Part shown: piece by piece, positions 7,821 through 18,281 of the stretch
Position numbering within the stretch: position 1 is the stretch's first letter
Layout: each line of letters starts with the position of its first letter
Source: Limibacillus sp.
GTDB taxonomy: Bacteria > Pseudomonadota > Alphaproteobacteria > Kiloniellales > CECT-8803
Direction of reading: 5' to 3'
Length of the DNA stretch: 44,552 nucleotides
Assembly (NCBI GenBank): GCA_037379885.1
Contig: JARRJC010000015.1
Coordinates: forward strand, 1-44,552
Notes under the pieces: model-generated
Told to the model about the DNA's origin: nothing
Databases searched by the model: none
What the model saw: only the letters and a program-made list of their open reading frames with translations
Translations under genes and position numbers: made by a program

Positions 7821-9226
7821 CGGGGTGCTGCGCCCCCAGGCGCTGGATCCTTGGGCGCTGACTCCTCGCCCGCCTCCGTGGGCGGGGCGACTTCGCGGAC
7901 CTCGACCTCCGGCATCTCCGGGAGCAGGCCGCTGGTCATCTCCGGCGGGGAGCGCCAGTCAAGGCTGTCGATCTCGCCGCAGGCGCGGCAGGCCGCCGAC
8001 CAGTCGATCGCCGAGGTGCCGCATTCCGCGCAGACCCAGGCCGGGTCGTTGGGCGCGGCGGCGGCGCGGCGGAACCAGTCGTGGGCCCGGGCGGAATCGC
8101 CGTTCTCGGCCTCCTCCAGCTCCGCCATCAGACGGCAGACCGCTTCGCTCGGCTGCGCGCCGCCCGCCAGTTGCAGGTGTCGGCGCGCCTCGCCCCAGAG
8201 CTGCGCGTCCAAGGCGGCGCGGGCCTGCGCCAGATGGCTTTCGGGGTGGCTGACCCGCATGTGCACCAGCTTGGTCAGGCGCTTGACCCGCTCCAGCGGT
8301 TTCTCGTTCGGCTCCATGTCCAGGAAGGGCTTGACCAGGGCCGGATGCGGCGCCTTCTCCCAGGTCTTCTGTAGAAGCTTCAGCGCCTTGCGCTTGTCGC
8401 CGCTCTCAACGTGCAGCCGTGCGAGCAGGGCCGCCGCGGGGATCAGATCGGGAACCAGCTTGACCGCCTCGGCCAGGGCGCGCTTTGCGTCCTCGCGCCG
8501 GTTCTCCTCGACCAGCCCGCGGGCCTTTTCAGTCAGGAGCACGGCGCGGCGGCGCTGCCAGTCCGGCTTGCGCACCGCATTGTTCGCCTTGGCGAGGGCG
8601 AGCGCCTGTTCCGCCGCCTCGATGCGCCCGTGGCGGAGCTCCAGCTTGAACAGCATCTCGGAGACCCAAGGCGTATTCGGCTGCAACTCCTTGGCGCGGC
8701 GGGCGTAGTCCAGCGCCGCCGCCTCGTCGCCCGCCTTCATGGCCTGATTGAACAACCCACGCAGGCCGAGAAAGGCCGTTTCCTCGCGGTCCAGCATGGC
8801 CGTGAAGTAGCGCTTGGCGGCGTTCTCGTCGCCGTTCAGCTGCGCCGCCTGCGCCGAGAGCAGAAGGGTCAGCGGCGGCTCGTCCAGAAGGCGGTTGGCC
8901 TGCTGGGCCAGACGCCGGGCCTCGTCGGGCGCGCCGGCGGCGACCGCCACCATCCCTTGCGTCAGCGCCTTGTAGCCGCGCACGCGCTTGTTGTCGGCCA
9001 TGTTGCGTTTGATCGACCCGGGCGCGCGCCGCGTCGCGATCCAGAAGCGGTAGATGCCGGCGGCCACGATCATCAGCAAGAAGATCGCCAGCAGCAGGAT
9101 TCCGACCGTGGTGTCGATGCGGTAGCCGAGCCAATCGATGGAAACGTCGCCGGGCCGCTCCGCCAGCCAGATGGCGACGGCGATGAGGACCGCGAGCTTT
9201 ACGAAGAACCAGAGTGAGCGTCCCAT
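7811..9226 (-). CDS. hemY: HemY-like inner-membrane TPR protein
   Basis: A 471-residue protein with two N-terminal membrane segments (about residues 5-22 and 41-62) of the HemY_N type, followed by an alpha-helical tetratricopeptide-rich region. The role in tetrapyrrole metabolism is inferred from linkage; this HemY is not the protoporphyrinogen oxidase of Gram-positives. Near the C-terminus a four-cysteine cluster (CAEC ... CRAC) looks like a small zinc ribbon, a common C-terminal part in alphaproteobacterial HemY proteins. It is last in the minus-strand order hemC-hemD-mic60-hemY, 16 bases after mic60, so translation is probably coupled. The stop codon lies in 15-bp direct repeats, which suggests the tail has changed length recently. 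Confidence 0.9.
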   Translation of the reverse strand: MGRSLWFFVKLAVLIAVAIWLAERPGDVSIDWLGYRIDTTVGILLLAIFLLMIVAAGIYRFWIATRRAPGSIKRNMADNKRVRGYKALTQGMVAVAAGAPDEARRLAQQANRLLDEPPLTLLLSAQAAQLNGDENAAKRYFTAMLDREETAFLGLRGLFNQAMKAGDEAAALDYARRAKELQPNTPWVSEMLFKLELRHGRIEAAEQALALAKANNAVRKPDWQRRRAVLLTEKARGLVEENRREDAKRALAEAVKLVPDLIPAAALLARLHVESGDKRKALKLLQKTWEKAPHPALVKPFLDMEPNEKPLERVKRLTKLVHMRVSHPESHLAQARAALDAQLWGEARRHLQLAGGAQPSEAVCRLMAELEEAENGDSARAHDWFRRAAAAPNDPAWVCAECGTSAIDWSAACRACGEIDSLDWRSPPEMTSGLLPEMPEVEVREVAPPTEAGEESAPKDPAPGGAAPRPA

Positions 9227-9242
9227 GACCTGCGCCGCCCCC

Positions 9243-10613
9243 TTAGTTCGCGGCCTGGAGCGCGGAGAGGAAGGCGCGCGTCGCCTCCTCCACGGCTTGC
9301 TCGGCCTCGTAGCGGCGGCGGGCTTCGGTCAGCCAGGGCTCCGCGGCGGCGGCGGCGCTTTCCGGCAGGCCGGAGAGCGCGTCCAGAGCGTCGCCGAGAT
9401 TGCCGGCGGCCAAAGCGTCCTCGGCCAGACCCACGGCCAGCTCAGGCGAGCCCTCGGCCGCGTTCTCGGTCGAGGGGCGCACGGTCACCACCTGGGAGAG
9501 ACGGCGCTTGATCCCGGCCAAGAGAGCGTTCTCCTCGCCCTCTCCGGCGGCGGCCGCGACGATATCGCGGGAGGCGGCGCGGAAGGACTCCTGAAGGCGC
9601 ACCAGGCGCAGCACGCCGGTGTCGGCGGACTCGCCGAGCGGCTGCAACGCGGCCTCGACGTCGGGCCGGGGCCGGGCGGCCAGCAGCGCCGCCTCCAGCG
9701 TCTCCGCGAAGGGCTGTCCGGTGAAGATCTGCTCGCGCAGGCTGCCGAGCGAGAGAGTCAGGGCGAGGTCCGAGGTCGAAACCGGGCGCACGACCTGATG
9801 GCTCTCCACCCGGTCGAGCCGTGCGATGATCTGATCCAGGCTTTCGCCCCGTTCGGCAAGCTGCCGGTCGATCTCGGCCTGGAGCGCTGCGATCGCGCTC
9901 TCGCTCACGGCTCCGGACCCGAGCGACAGCGCCTGATCGGCCTTCTCGCCAATGGCCGTGATCCGCTGGGACAGGGCACCGATCTGCTCGCTGGCGTTCG
10001 GTCGGCTCTCCAGGCTGGCGACGCGCCTTTGCAGCGCCTCCACCTCTGCGCTGGCTACGGCGTCATCCTCATCGACCAGAGGCAGCCAGATCTCGCGGGC
10101 CACCACGGCGATGCCGATACCGACCAGAAGCACCAAGGCGCCTAGCGCCATGGGGATGCCCCAGGAATCGCTGCCCTGCCGGGCCGGCGTGCTCGCTTGA
10201 GGCGCGGCCGTTTGAGAGGAGGACTTGGGAATCGCGCTCGAAGCCTTGGCTTGCGGCGCGGCGGCGGCTTCCTTGTCTTTCGGGTCGCCAGCTTTGGCGT
10301 CACTGGCTTTGGAACCTGCCGAGTCTTCCGTGGGGTCGTCGGGCATCTGCGCGCTGGAGGCGACGGTCCCGGCGTCGAGGTTCAGCTTGTCGGCCTTGGC
10401 GAGTTCGAGAATCCTCTCGTGGCGGGCGGGCGGGATCACGCCCCGCTCTTTCCAGCCCTGGACGGTCGAGGCGGCGACGCCCAGCTTCTGCGCCATGGGG
10501 CGGATGCCGCCAAAGGCTTCGATCACCTTGTGCGCCGCGGGCACCGTGGCCTCGTCCTGCGCCTTCTTGTCCGCCTTGGCGCCCGTGCTGGTCGAATTCG
10601 GCTCGTCACTCAT
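9243..10613 (-). CDS. Mic60/mitofilin-like inner membrane protein with N-terminal HTH-like domain
   Basis: A 456-residue bacterial mitofilin homologue (COG4223). One membrane helix lies at about 153-172, followed by a coiled-coil stretch and a C-terminal mitofilin domain with the RLSQVVTVRP signature. In alphaproteobacteria Mic60 bends the inner membrane and sits between hemD and hemY, exactly as here. The odd part is residues about 27-75 (KVIEAFGG ... AASTVQGWKERG ... ARHERI), which look like a Cro/carph-isopro-type helix-turn-helix ahead of an Ala/Lys/Ser-rich linker. In a single-pass protein with an inside N-terminus this domain would be cytoplasmic. The ATG at 10613 is accepted because it includes this whole domain. 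Confidence 0.85.
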   Translation of the reverse strand: MSDEPNSTSTGAKADKKAQDEATVPAAHKVIEAFGGIRPMAQKLGVAASTVQGWKERGVIPPARHERILELAKADKLNLDAGTVASSAQMPDDPTEDSAGSKASDAKAGDPKDKEAAAAPQAKASSAIPKSSSQTAAPQASTPARQGSDSWGIPMALGALVLLVGIGIAVVAREIWLPLVDEDDAVASAEVEALQRRVASLESRPNASEQIGALSQRITAIGEKADQALSLGSGAVSESAIAALQAEIDRQLAERGESLDQIIARLDRVESHQVVRPVSTSDLALTLSLGSLREQIFTGQPFAETLEAALLAARPRPDVEAALQPLGESADTGVLRLVRLQESFRAASRDIVAAAAGEGEENALLAGIKRRLSQVVTVRPSTENAAEGSPELAVGLAEDALAAGNLGDALDALSGLPESAAAAAEPWLTEARRRYEAEQAVEEATRAFLSALQAAN

Positions 10614-10678
10614 CGCTTACCCTTGCTGGAGGCGTTCATCTAAAAAGACGCCTTCCCATCGCGGTTTGCGTCCGGGGA

Positions 10679-11380
10679 TCAGTCGGACAGCAGGTCCAGA
10701 AGACTGGATTGCGTGGGGCGCGCCGCGATCCGAACGGTTCCCCAGGGCAGGCCCCCGGCGGCCTCCGCCACAGCCTCGCTCAAGCAGTAGGCTGCTAGCG
10801 TTCGGCAGCGTTCACCAAGCCCCTGACGTTCGCACAGGCTAACAAAGCTTGCAGCCGTACGGGGAGATAAAAATAGCATGCCGTCCATGGCACCGGAGTC
10901 AAGGGCCGTACGTACGTCTCCAGGCAGTTGTTCAACTGCTAAAGTACGGTAAAGCACGGCCCTGCGGGCATCGAATCCCCTGCGTGAGAGGTCCCCCGTC
11001 AGGTCGAAGGCCTGATCCTCGCCACTTATGTGCAACAGGCCGCCACCCTCTCTGGGCCAGCGTGCCCGGATCAGGTCCGCGAGGTCCTGGGCGTTGCCCT
11101 CGGCGCTCTCCACCTCGGAAAACCCGGCCTCCCGCGCCGCGCGGGCAGTCGCGTCGCCGACGCAGAAGACCGGCAGGCCGCGGGTCTCCTGGAGGCGCGC
11201 GAAGGCGGCGACGCCGTTGGCGCTGGTGAAGACCAGGGCGGCGACGCCGTCTAGACTAAGGTCGGCATCGAGCCATTCGACGGTCAGGAGCGGGCAGATC
11301 AGAGCCTCGTGACCGGCCGCGCGCAGCCGCTGCGCCAGGGCCTCTCCCTGGGGCAGCGGGCGGGTGACCAGCAACCGCAA
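10679..11380 (-). CDS. hemD: uroporphyrinogen-III synthase
   Basis: Cyclises hydroxymethylbilane to uroporphyrinogen III with inversion of ring D, the step after HemC. The 233-residue length and the N-terminal LLVTRPLPQGE segment are typical, as are the VFTSANGVAAF and LLHISGED segments. HemD proteins diverge strongly, so the call leans on order: hemC lies directly upstream with only four bases between its stop and this start. The start is TTG at 11380, chosen because it puts the family's LVTRP motif at the N-terminus. It overlaps no other gene and is probably co-translated with hemC. Confidence 0.9.
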   Translation of the reverse strand: MRLLVTRPLPQGEALAQRLRAAGHEALICPLLTVEWLDADLSLDGVAALVFTSANGVAAFARLQETRGLPVFCVGDATARAAREAGFSEVESAEGNAQDLADLIRARWPREGGGLLHISGEDQAFDLTGDLSRRGFDARRAVLYRTLAVEQLPGDVRTALDSGAMDGMLFLSPRTAASFVSLCERQGLGERCRTLAAYCLSEAVAEAAGGLPWGTVRIAARPTQSSLLDLLSD

Positions 11381-11384
11381 GGGG

Positions 11385-12323
11385 TTAGAGCCCCAATTTC
11401 TCGAAGAAGGCGGGTCCGGCCTCGCCTCTCAGGATGTTTCCGGCCTCCCGGCCCAGCGCGTCGGCGGCGGAACGTGCGCCTTCCAGCTCCGTGCGGTAGC
11501 ACTCGCCGCCATCAGGCAAAGCGACCAGGGCGCGCAGCCGCAAACGGTCCTCTCCGACCGGCTGTGCGTAGGCGGCGATGGGCGTACGGCAGGAGCCGTC
11601 CAGCACCGCCAGACAAGCCCGCTCGGCGGTGATCTCCTCCAGGCTCTTCTGGTGGCCGAGGGGCGCCAGATAGGCCGCCGTGCTCTCGTCGGCCTCCCGG
11701 ATCTCGATCCCCACGGCGCCCTGGGCGACGGCGGGCAGCATCTCTTCGGGCTCAAGCACGGCCGGCAGGTCGCGGCCCAGCCGCTTCAACCCCGCAACGG
11801 CCAGAAGGGTGGCGTCCACCTCTCCCTCGCGCAGCTTGCGCAGGCGCGTGTCCACGTTGCCGCGCAGCGTGTCCACCTTGAGGTCGGGCCGCACCAGCAG
11901 GATCTGCGCCTGCCGCCGGAGACTGGCCGTGCCGACCAGCGCCCCGGGGGGCAGTTCCGCCAGACTCTGTTCGCCTTCGCGGGCGAAGAAGGCGTCGCGC
12001 GCGTCTTCGCGCGGCAGGATGGTGGGGATCACCAGCCCGTCGGGCAGCACCGTGGGCATGTCCTTCATGGAGTGCACGGCCATGTCGATGTCGCCGCCGA
12101 TCAGGGCTTCCTCGATCTCCTTGGTGAAGAGGCCCTTGCCGCCGATCTCCGACAGCGCGCGGTCGAGGACGATGTCGCCGGTGGTCTTGATGACCACGAT
12201 CTCCAGCGCGCCCTCGGCGGCCAGTTCGGGATGCGCTCCGGCCAGCAGATCGCGGACCATGGTCGCCTGGGCCAGCGCCAGCGGCGAGCCGCGCGTGCCG
12301 ATCTTCAGGATGGGGTCTGTCAT
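11385..12323 (-). CDS. hemC: hydroxymethylbilane synthase (porphobilinogen deaminase)
   Basis: Polymerises four porphobilinogen molecules into hydroxymethylbilane in haem, sirohaem and (where present) chlorophyll synthesis. The 312-residue length is normal. Visible marks are the IGTRGSPLAL N-terminus, HSMKDMP, RRQAQ, RGNVDTR and the DGSCRTP motif with C245, which carries the dipyrromethane cofactor (E. coli C242). The ATG at 12323 is chosen because a longer open frame upstream lacks family similarity and would run into the divergent tsaD. It heads the minus-strand hem cluster, with a 90-base divergent gap to tsaD. Confidence 0.97.
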   Translation of the reverse strand: MTDPILKIGTRGSPLALAQATMVRDLLAGAHPELAAEGALEIVVIKTTGDIVLDRALSEIGGKGLFTKEIEEALIGGDIDMAVHSMKDMPTVLPDGLVIPTILPREDARDAFFAREGEQSLAELPPGALVGTASLRRQAQILLVRPDLKVDTLRGNVDTRLRKLREGEVDATLLAVAGLKRLGRDLPAVLEPEEMLPAVAQGAVGIEIREADESTAAYLAPLGHQKSLEEITAERACLAVLDGSCRTPIAAYAQPVGEDRLRLRALVALPDGGECYRTELEGARSAADALGREAGNILRGEAGPAFFEKLGL

Positions 12324-12413
12324 GTCCAACAGCTTTAAGGCCCTCGCCGCCGTTCCGCAAGCGCCAGCTTTTCCCGCTTGGAGCGGACCCTCAGGCCTCC
12401 TATCTTGCGGGGC

Positions 12414-13496
12414 ATGAATATCCTTGGCATCGAAACCTCCTGCGACGAGACCGCCGCCGCCATCGTCACCGAAGGCGCGGACGGGAAGGCTGGCCGCATC
12501 CTGGCCAACCGGGTGCTGTCGCAGCTCGATGAGCACCGGCCCTATGGCGGGGTGGTGCCGGAGATCGCGGCGCGCAGTCATCTGGAGCACCTGGACCGCT
12601 TGATCGGCGAGGCGCTGGAGGAGGCCGGCCTCGGCCTCGACGACCTGGACGGCATCGCCGCGACCGCCGGGCCCGGCCTGATCGGCGGTGTCTTCGTCGG
12701 CGTGCTGACCGCCAAGGCGCTGGCCGCCGCGCGCGGCCTGCCCTTCGCCGCCGTCAATCATCTGGAGGGCCACGCGCTGACGGTCCGCCTGACCGAAGGC
12801 ATCGCCTTTCCCTATCTCCTGCTTCTCGTTTCAGGCGGGCACTGCCAACTGCTGGCCGTCGAAGGACTGGGGCGCTACCGCCGCTATGGCTCGACCATTG
12901 ACGATGCCGTGGGCGAGGCCTTCGACAAGACCGCGAAACTCCTGGGTCTCGGCTATCCCGGCGGCCCGCTGGTCGAAAAGGCGGCCCGGACGGGCGATCC
13001 CGGACGTTTTGCCCTGCCCCGCCCCCTGCTGGGCCGCAAGGAGCTGGACTTCTCCTTCTCCGGACTGAAGACGGCGGTGCGCACGCAGGTGCAGGCCCTG
13101 GAGCCGCTCACCGATCGCGACCGCGCCGACCTGGCCGCAGGCTTCCAGGAAGCCGCCGCCGACGTGCTGGCCGACCGCTCCGCCCGCGCGCTCGCCCGCT
13201 TCCGGGAAGAAACCGGGGCCGCCGGGCCGCTGGTCGTGGCCGGCGGCGTCGCCGCCAACGCCCGCATCCGCACCCGGCTTCAGGAGACCGCCGCCGAGGC
13301 GGGCGCCGAGCTGGTGGCGCCGCCGCCCGCGCTCTGCACCGATAACGCGGCGATGATCGCCTGGGCCGGGCTGGAGCGCCTGAAGGCCGGGCTCAGCGAT
13401 CCCCTCGACTTCGCCCCGCGTCCGCGCTGGCCCTTGGATTCCCTAAGCGGTCCGGCGAGCAGCCCAGCGAGCGGCCCGGCGAGTGGTTTGACGTGA
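12414..13496 (+). CDS. tsaD: tRNA N6-adenosine threonylcarbamoyltransferase TsaD
   Basis: Transfers threonylcarbamoyl to A37 of ANN-reading tRNAs to make t6A, working with TsaB, TsaC and TsaE; tsaB is in this same window at 30214. It is 360 residues of the Kae1/ASKHA fold. The N-terminal GIETSCDET and the metal-binding NHLEGH (HxxxH) motif are present, as are SGGHCQ and [10 protein letters not shown]. The ATG at 12414 is chosen over one 12 codons upstream because GIETSCDET normally begins near residue 4. The extreme C-terminus has three 12-base repeats ([12 protein letters not shown]) that look like slippage additions beyond the usual end. The stop overlaps the start of gpsA. Confidence 0.97.
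   Translation: MNILGIETSCDETAAAIVTEGADGKAGRILANRVLSQLDEHRPYGGVVPEIAARSHLEHLDRLIGEALEEAGLGLDDLDGIAATAGPGLIGGVFVGVLTAKALAAARGLPFAAVNHLEGHALTVRLTEGIAFPYLLLLVSGGHCQLLAVEGLGRYRRYGSTIDDAVGEAFDKTAKLLGLGYPGGPLVEKAARTGDPGRFALPRPLLGRKELDFSFSGLKTAVRTQVQALEPLTDRDRADLAAGFQEAAADVLADRSARALARFREETGAAGPLVVAGGVAANARIRTRLQETAAEAGAELVAPPPALCTDNAAMIAWAGLERLKAGLSDPLDFAPRPRWPLDSLSGPASSPASGPASGLT
13446..13481 (+). repeat. three 12-bp repeats in the tsaD C-terminal codons
   Basis: Three near-identical 12-base units at 13446-13457, 13458-13469 and 13470-13481 encode SGPA, SSPA and SGPA at the end of TsaD. Confidence 0.8.
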
Positions 13497-14473
13497 TGGC
13501 GGCCTTTGAAAAAGTTGGCGTGCTGGGTGCCGGGGCCTGGGGCACCGCCTTGGCGCAGCAGGCCAGCCAGGCGGGGCGGAGCGTTCGGCTCTGGGGCCGC
13601 GATGCCGGTCTGATCGAGGCGATGGCGCAGAGCCGCGAGAACAGCCGCTATCTGCCCGGCATACCGCTATCCGAGGGAATCGCGCTGGAGCGGGACATCG
13701 CCGCGCTCGCCGAGACCGATCTGATTCTGGCGGTGGTGCCCGCCCAGGCGTTGCGGGCGAACCTCGACGTCTTGAGCGGGCTCTCCTGGACGCCGCGCCC
13801 GCTGGTGATCTGCGCCAAGGGCATCGAAGCGGGCAGCGGGCTGCTGATGACCGAGGTCGCCGCGGAAGTCCTGCCCGATTGGCCGCTGGCCGTGCTGTCG
13901 GGCCCGACCTTCGCAGCGGAGGTGGCGCGCGGCCTGCCGACCGCCGTCACCCTGGCGGCTGAGCAGGAAGGCCTGGCCGAAGACCTGGCGGCGGCCCTCG
14001 GCACCAAGACGCTGCGCCCCTACGCCTCGCGGGATGTGATCTCGGCGGAGGTCGGCGGGGCGGTCAAGAACGTGATCGCCATCGCCTGCGGCCTGGTCGA
14101 AGGCCTGGGCCTGGGCGAGAACGCGCGCGCCGCCCTCATCACGCGCGGTCTGGCGGAGATGGCCCGGCTCGCCGCCGCCAAGGGCGGAGGTCCGCAAGGC
14201 CTGATGGGGCTGGCCGGGATCGGCGACCTTTCGCTTACCTGCAATTCCCCGACCTCCCGGAACTACCGGCTGGGCCTTGCGCTCGCCAAGGGCGGAGACG
14301 CCCCCGGCGATCTGGCGGAGGGGGCGGCCAGCGCCCCTGCCGTGGTCGCCTTGGCCACGCGTCTGGGCGTTGAGATGCCGATCGCCGAGGCGGTCACGGC
14401 CGTGCTGCTAAAAGGCGCCGATCCGATGGAGATGGCGCGCGGCCTGCTGTCGCGGCCCTTCCGCCGCGAGTAG
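13496..14473 (+). CDS. gpsA: NAD(P)-dependent glycerol-3-phosphate dehydrogenase
   Basis: Reduces dihydroxyacetone phosphate to sn-glycerol 3-phosphate, the backbone for phospholipids. The 325-residue length and the N-terminal VLGAGAWGTALA nucleotide-binding motif are typical, as are the GPTFAAEVA segment and EVGGAVKNVIAIA with its catalytic lysine. The start is either the ATG at 13496 (TGATG overlap with the tsaD stop) or the GTG at 13493 one codon earlier. The tsaD-gpsA pairing is common in proteobacteria. The gene ends three bases before the convergent creatininase-family gene. Confidence 0.97.
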   Translation: MAAFEKVGVLGAGAWGTALAQQASQAGRSVRLWGRDAGLIEAMAQSRENSRYLPGIPLSEGIALERDIAALAETDLILAVVPAQALRANLDVLSGLSWTPRPLVICAKGIEAGSGLLMTEVAAEVLPDWPLAVLSGPTFAAEVARGLPTAVTLAAEQEGLAEDLAAALGTKTLRPYASRDVISAEVGGAVKNVIAIACGLVEGLGLGENARAALITRGLAEMARLAAAKGGGPQGLMGLAGIGDLSLTCNSPTSRNYRLGLALAKGGDAPGDLAEGAASAPAVVALATRLGVEMPIAEAVTAVLLKGADPMEMARGLLSRPFRRE

Positions 14474-14476
14474 CGC

Positions 14477-15223
14477 TCAGCCCTTCGCGAAGCTCTCGTA
14501 GTCCGCGGAGAGTCCCTTCACCGCCGCCTTGTAGATCTCCTCGCCCGCCTCCACGGAGGCCAGCGCCGGGTTCGACCCCATGCGGCCGTCCGGATAGCGC
14601 CGCCTGAAATCCTCGGCGTCGTAGATCGGTCCGCTGGGCGCGATCTCCGGCGTCATGGCCGCCTGCTTCTGGTGGTCGGGGTAGGCGTAGTAGGTGAGCG
14701 ATATCTCGGAGCAGGTGGCGTGACTCCCCTCGGCGCTGCCGAAGCGGCGTCTGGAGATGTCCATCACCCCGGCGGCTTCCCACCAGCAGCGCAGCTTGCA
14801 GCGCAGGTCCGGGCGGTTGTGACCCGCGCGTCCGAGGCTCGCCTCGGCGTAGACCTCCGAGAAGGCCGCGTTGATGCTGGCGATGTTGCCGCCGTGGCCG
14901 TTCAGGAAATAGAAGCGGTCGAAGCCGTGGCGGGCCAGCGAGTTGATCTGGTCCAGCAGGACCGCGATCAGGGTCGAGGGCCTTAGCGTGATGGAGCCCG
15001 GAAAACCCAGGTGGTGCTGGGCCATCCCGACGGCGATGGTCGGCGCGACCAGGGCGCCGGTTTCCTCCCCGATGCCCTTGGCGAGCACTTCGGGACAGAG
15101 GGCGTCGGTGCCGACGAAGCCGTTGGGCCCGTGCTGCTCGGTGGAGCCGATGGGGATGATCACGGCGGTGGAGTGCTTGAGGTAATCTTCCACTTCCTGC
15201 CAGGTGCTGAGCTGGAGCTGCAT
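14477..15223 (-). CDS. creatininase-family metal-dependent amidohydrolase
   Basis: A 248-residue member of the creatininase/FAPy-deformylase-like family. The metal ligands expected for this fold are visible in order: GSTEQHG (Glu and His), GTDAL (Asp), NGHGGN (His) and the ATCSEIS segment (Glu). Family members cleave cyclic amides such as creatinine or formamidopyrimidine, or act in cofactor pathways (MftE-like). No partner gene here points to a substrate. The ATG at 15223 puts the conserved core near residue 20; a longer frame to 15343 adds a segment without similarity. It lies alone between convergent gpsA and the divergent EVE gene. Confidence 0.85.
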   Translation of the reverse strand: MQLQLSTWQEVEDYLKHSTAVIIPIGSTEQHGPNGFVGTDALCPEVLAKGIGEETGALVAPTIAVGMAQHHLGFPGSITLRPSTLIAVLLDQINSLARHGFDRFYFLNGHGGNIASINAAFSEVYAEASLGRAGHNRPDLRCKLRCWWEAAGVMDISRRRFGSAEGSHATCSEISLTYYAYPDHQKQAAMTPEIAPSGPIYDAEDFRRRYPDGRMGSNPALASVEAGEEIYKAAVKGLSADYESFAKG

Positions 15224-15345
15224 AGCGGGGGAGGTTCCTTTCCGCCCCTTATGGCCGCCTGGCCGGGGCTTTTCTCTTGGAATTGGCGAGGTGTTTCCTA
15301 AGTTGTGGAGCAATGTCGGGTTCGAATCGAGGGGGAAAAGCACCC

Positions 15346-15759
15346 ATGGCCTATTGGCTGGTGAAATCTGAGCCCGGGACCTGGTCCTGGGATGACCAAG
15401 TGCGCGACGGCACGACCCACTGGGACGGCGTGCGCAATTATCAGGCCTCCAACAACCTGAAGGCCATGAAGAAGGGCGACCGCTGCTTCTTCTACCATTC
15501 GGTCAACGAGAAGCAGATCGTCGGCATCGTCGAGGTGGTCAAGGAGTACTACCCCGACCCGAGCGACCCGAAGGGCCGCTTCGGCATGGTGGACGTGAAG
15601 GCGGTCAAGCCCTTCAAGCGCCCCGTGACCCTCGCGGAGATCAAGGACGAGCCGCGCCTGGAGGAGATGGCGCTGATCCGCCAGTCCCGGCTCTCCGTCA
15701 TGCCGGTGAGCGAGGAGCAGTGGAACCTGATCCTGGCCATGGGAGAGACCAAGCCGTGA
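15346..15759 (+). CDS. EVE domain-containing protein (THYN1-like)
   Basis: A 137-residue single-domain protein. MAYWLVKSEP at the N-terminus, WDGVRNYQASNNL and GDRCFFYHS are hallmarks of the EVE fold, a PUA relative that binds modified bases such as 5-methyl- or 5-hydroxymethylcytosine in other systems. In alphaproteobacteria it is a common housekeeping gene of unclear role. The ATG at 15346 is chosen because the family begins YWLVKSEP. The stop overlaps the GTG of the Rieske gene by four bases, so the two are probably translated together. Confidence 0.92.
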   Translation: MAYWLVKSEPGTWSWDDQVRDGTTHWDGVRNYQASNNLKAMKKGDRCFFYHSVNEKQIVGIVEVVKEYYPDPSDPKGRFGMVDVKAVKPFKRPVTLAEIKDEPRLEEMALIRQSRLSVMPVSEEQWNLILAMGETKP

Positions 15760-16115
15760 GCGAGACGCCCATACTCTGCCGCCTCGACGAGATAGAGGAC
15801 GGCGCGGCTAAGGGCTTCTCGCTGGAGCTAGACGGTGAGCGCCTGGAGGTCTTCGTGGTGCGCCGGGGCCGCGAGCTCTTCGCCTACGAGAACGCCTGCC
15901 CGCACATCGGCACGCCGCTCGACTGGACGCCCGACCGGTTCCTGGACGCAGCGGGCGACAACATCCTCTGTGCGACCCACGGCGCCCTGTTCCGGATCGA
16001 GGACGGCTACTGCACCGCCGGACCCTGCGCGGGCGACCGGCTGAACCGATACGAGATCGAAATAGACGGGGAGGACCGGCTGCGTCTTGCGGGCCGGAAA
16101 AGCGCGGCCGCCTGA
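15756..16115 (+). CDS. Rieske [2Fe-2S] ferredoxin-like protein
   Basis: A 119-residue soluble Rieske protein. The two cluster-binding motifs are CPHIGTPL (Cys-x-His) and CATHGALF (Cys-x2-His), close to the spacing of Rieske ferredoxins of the nitrite-reductase small-subunit/dioxygenase type. No membrane anchor is present, so it is not the cytochrome bc1 subunit. It starts at GTG 15756, overlapping the EVE stop in a GTGA arrangement. No oxygenase partner is adjacent, so its electron acceptor is unknown. Confidence 0.9.
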   Translation: MSETPILCRLDEIEDGAAKGFSLELDGERLEVFVVRRGRELFAYENACPHIGTPLDWTPDRFLDAAGDNILCATHGALFRIEDGYCTAGPCAGDRLNRYEIEIDGEDRLRLAGRKSAAA

Positions 16116-16122
16116 CCCGGAA

Positions 16123-16136
16123 CTGATACAGATCAC
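16123..16136 (+). promoter_or_regulatory. FNR/CRP-family-like box upstream of acs
   Basis: CTGATACAGATCAC is a palindrome of TGAT-N4-ATCA type, matching eight of the ten conserved positions of the FNR/FixK consensus TTGAT-N4-ATCAA. It lies 112 bases before the acs start. Site prediction only. Confidence 0.4.
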
Positions 16137-16247
16137 GGCGCGCAGCTTGTAAGCCGCAGAGATTCCCGTTTTAATCGCCCGCAACCACCGAAAGGGCCCC
16201 AGTTTCGTGGGCCCGCGAACAGATATCTGGAGGAGGCAGACCCCGCC

Positions 16248-18188
<1,941 letters not shown>

Positions 18189-18230
18189 GGCGGGGAGCGG
18201 ATCGCCTCAAGACGTGAATAGCCTGAAGAC

Positions 18231-18276
18231 AGGGGGCCGGTTTCCGGAAGGGGAAGCCGGCCCCCTTTCTCTTTTT
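18231..18276 (+). terminator. rho-independent terminator after acs
   Basis: A 14-bp stem (18232-18245 with 18252-18265, one G-U pair) and a six-base loop, followed by TTTCTCTTTTT. Confidence 0.9.
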
Positions 18277-18281
18277 ACCGG

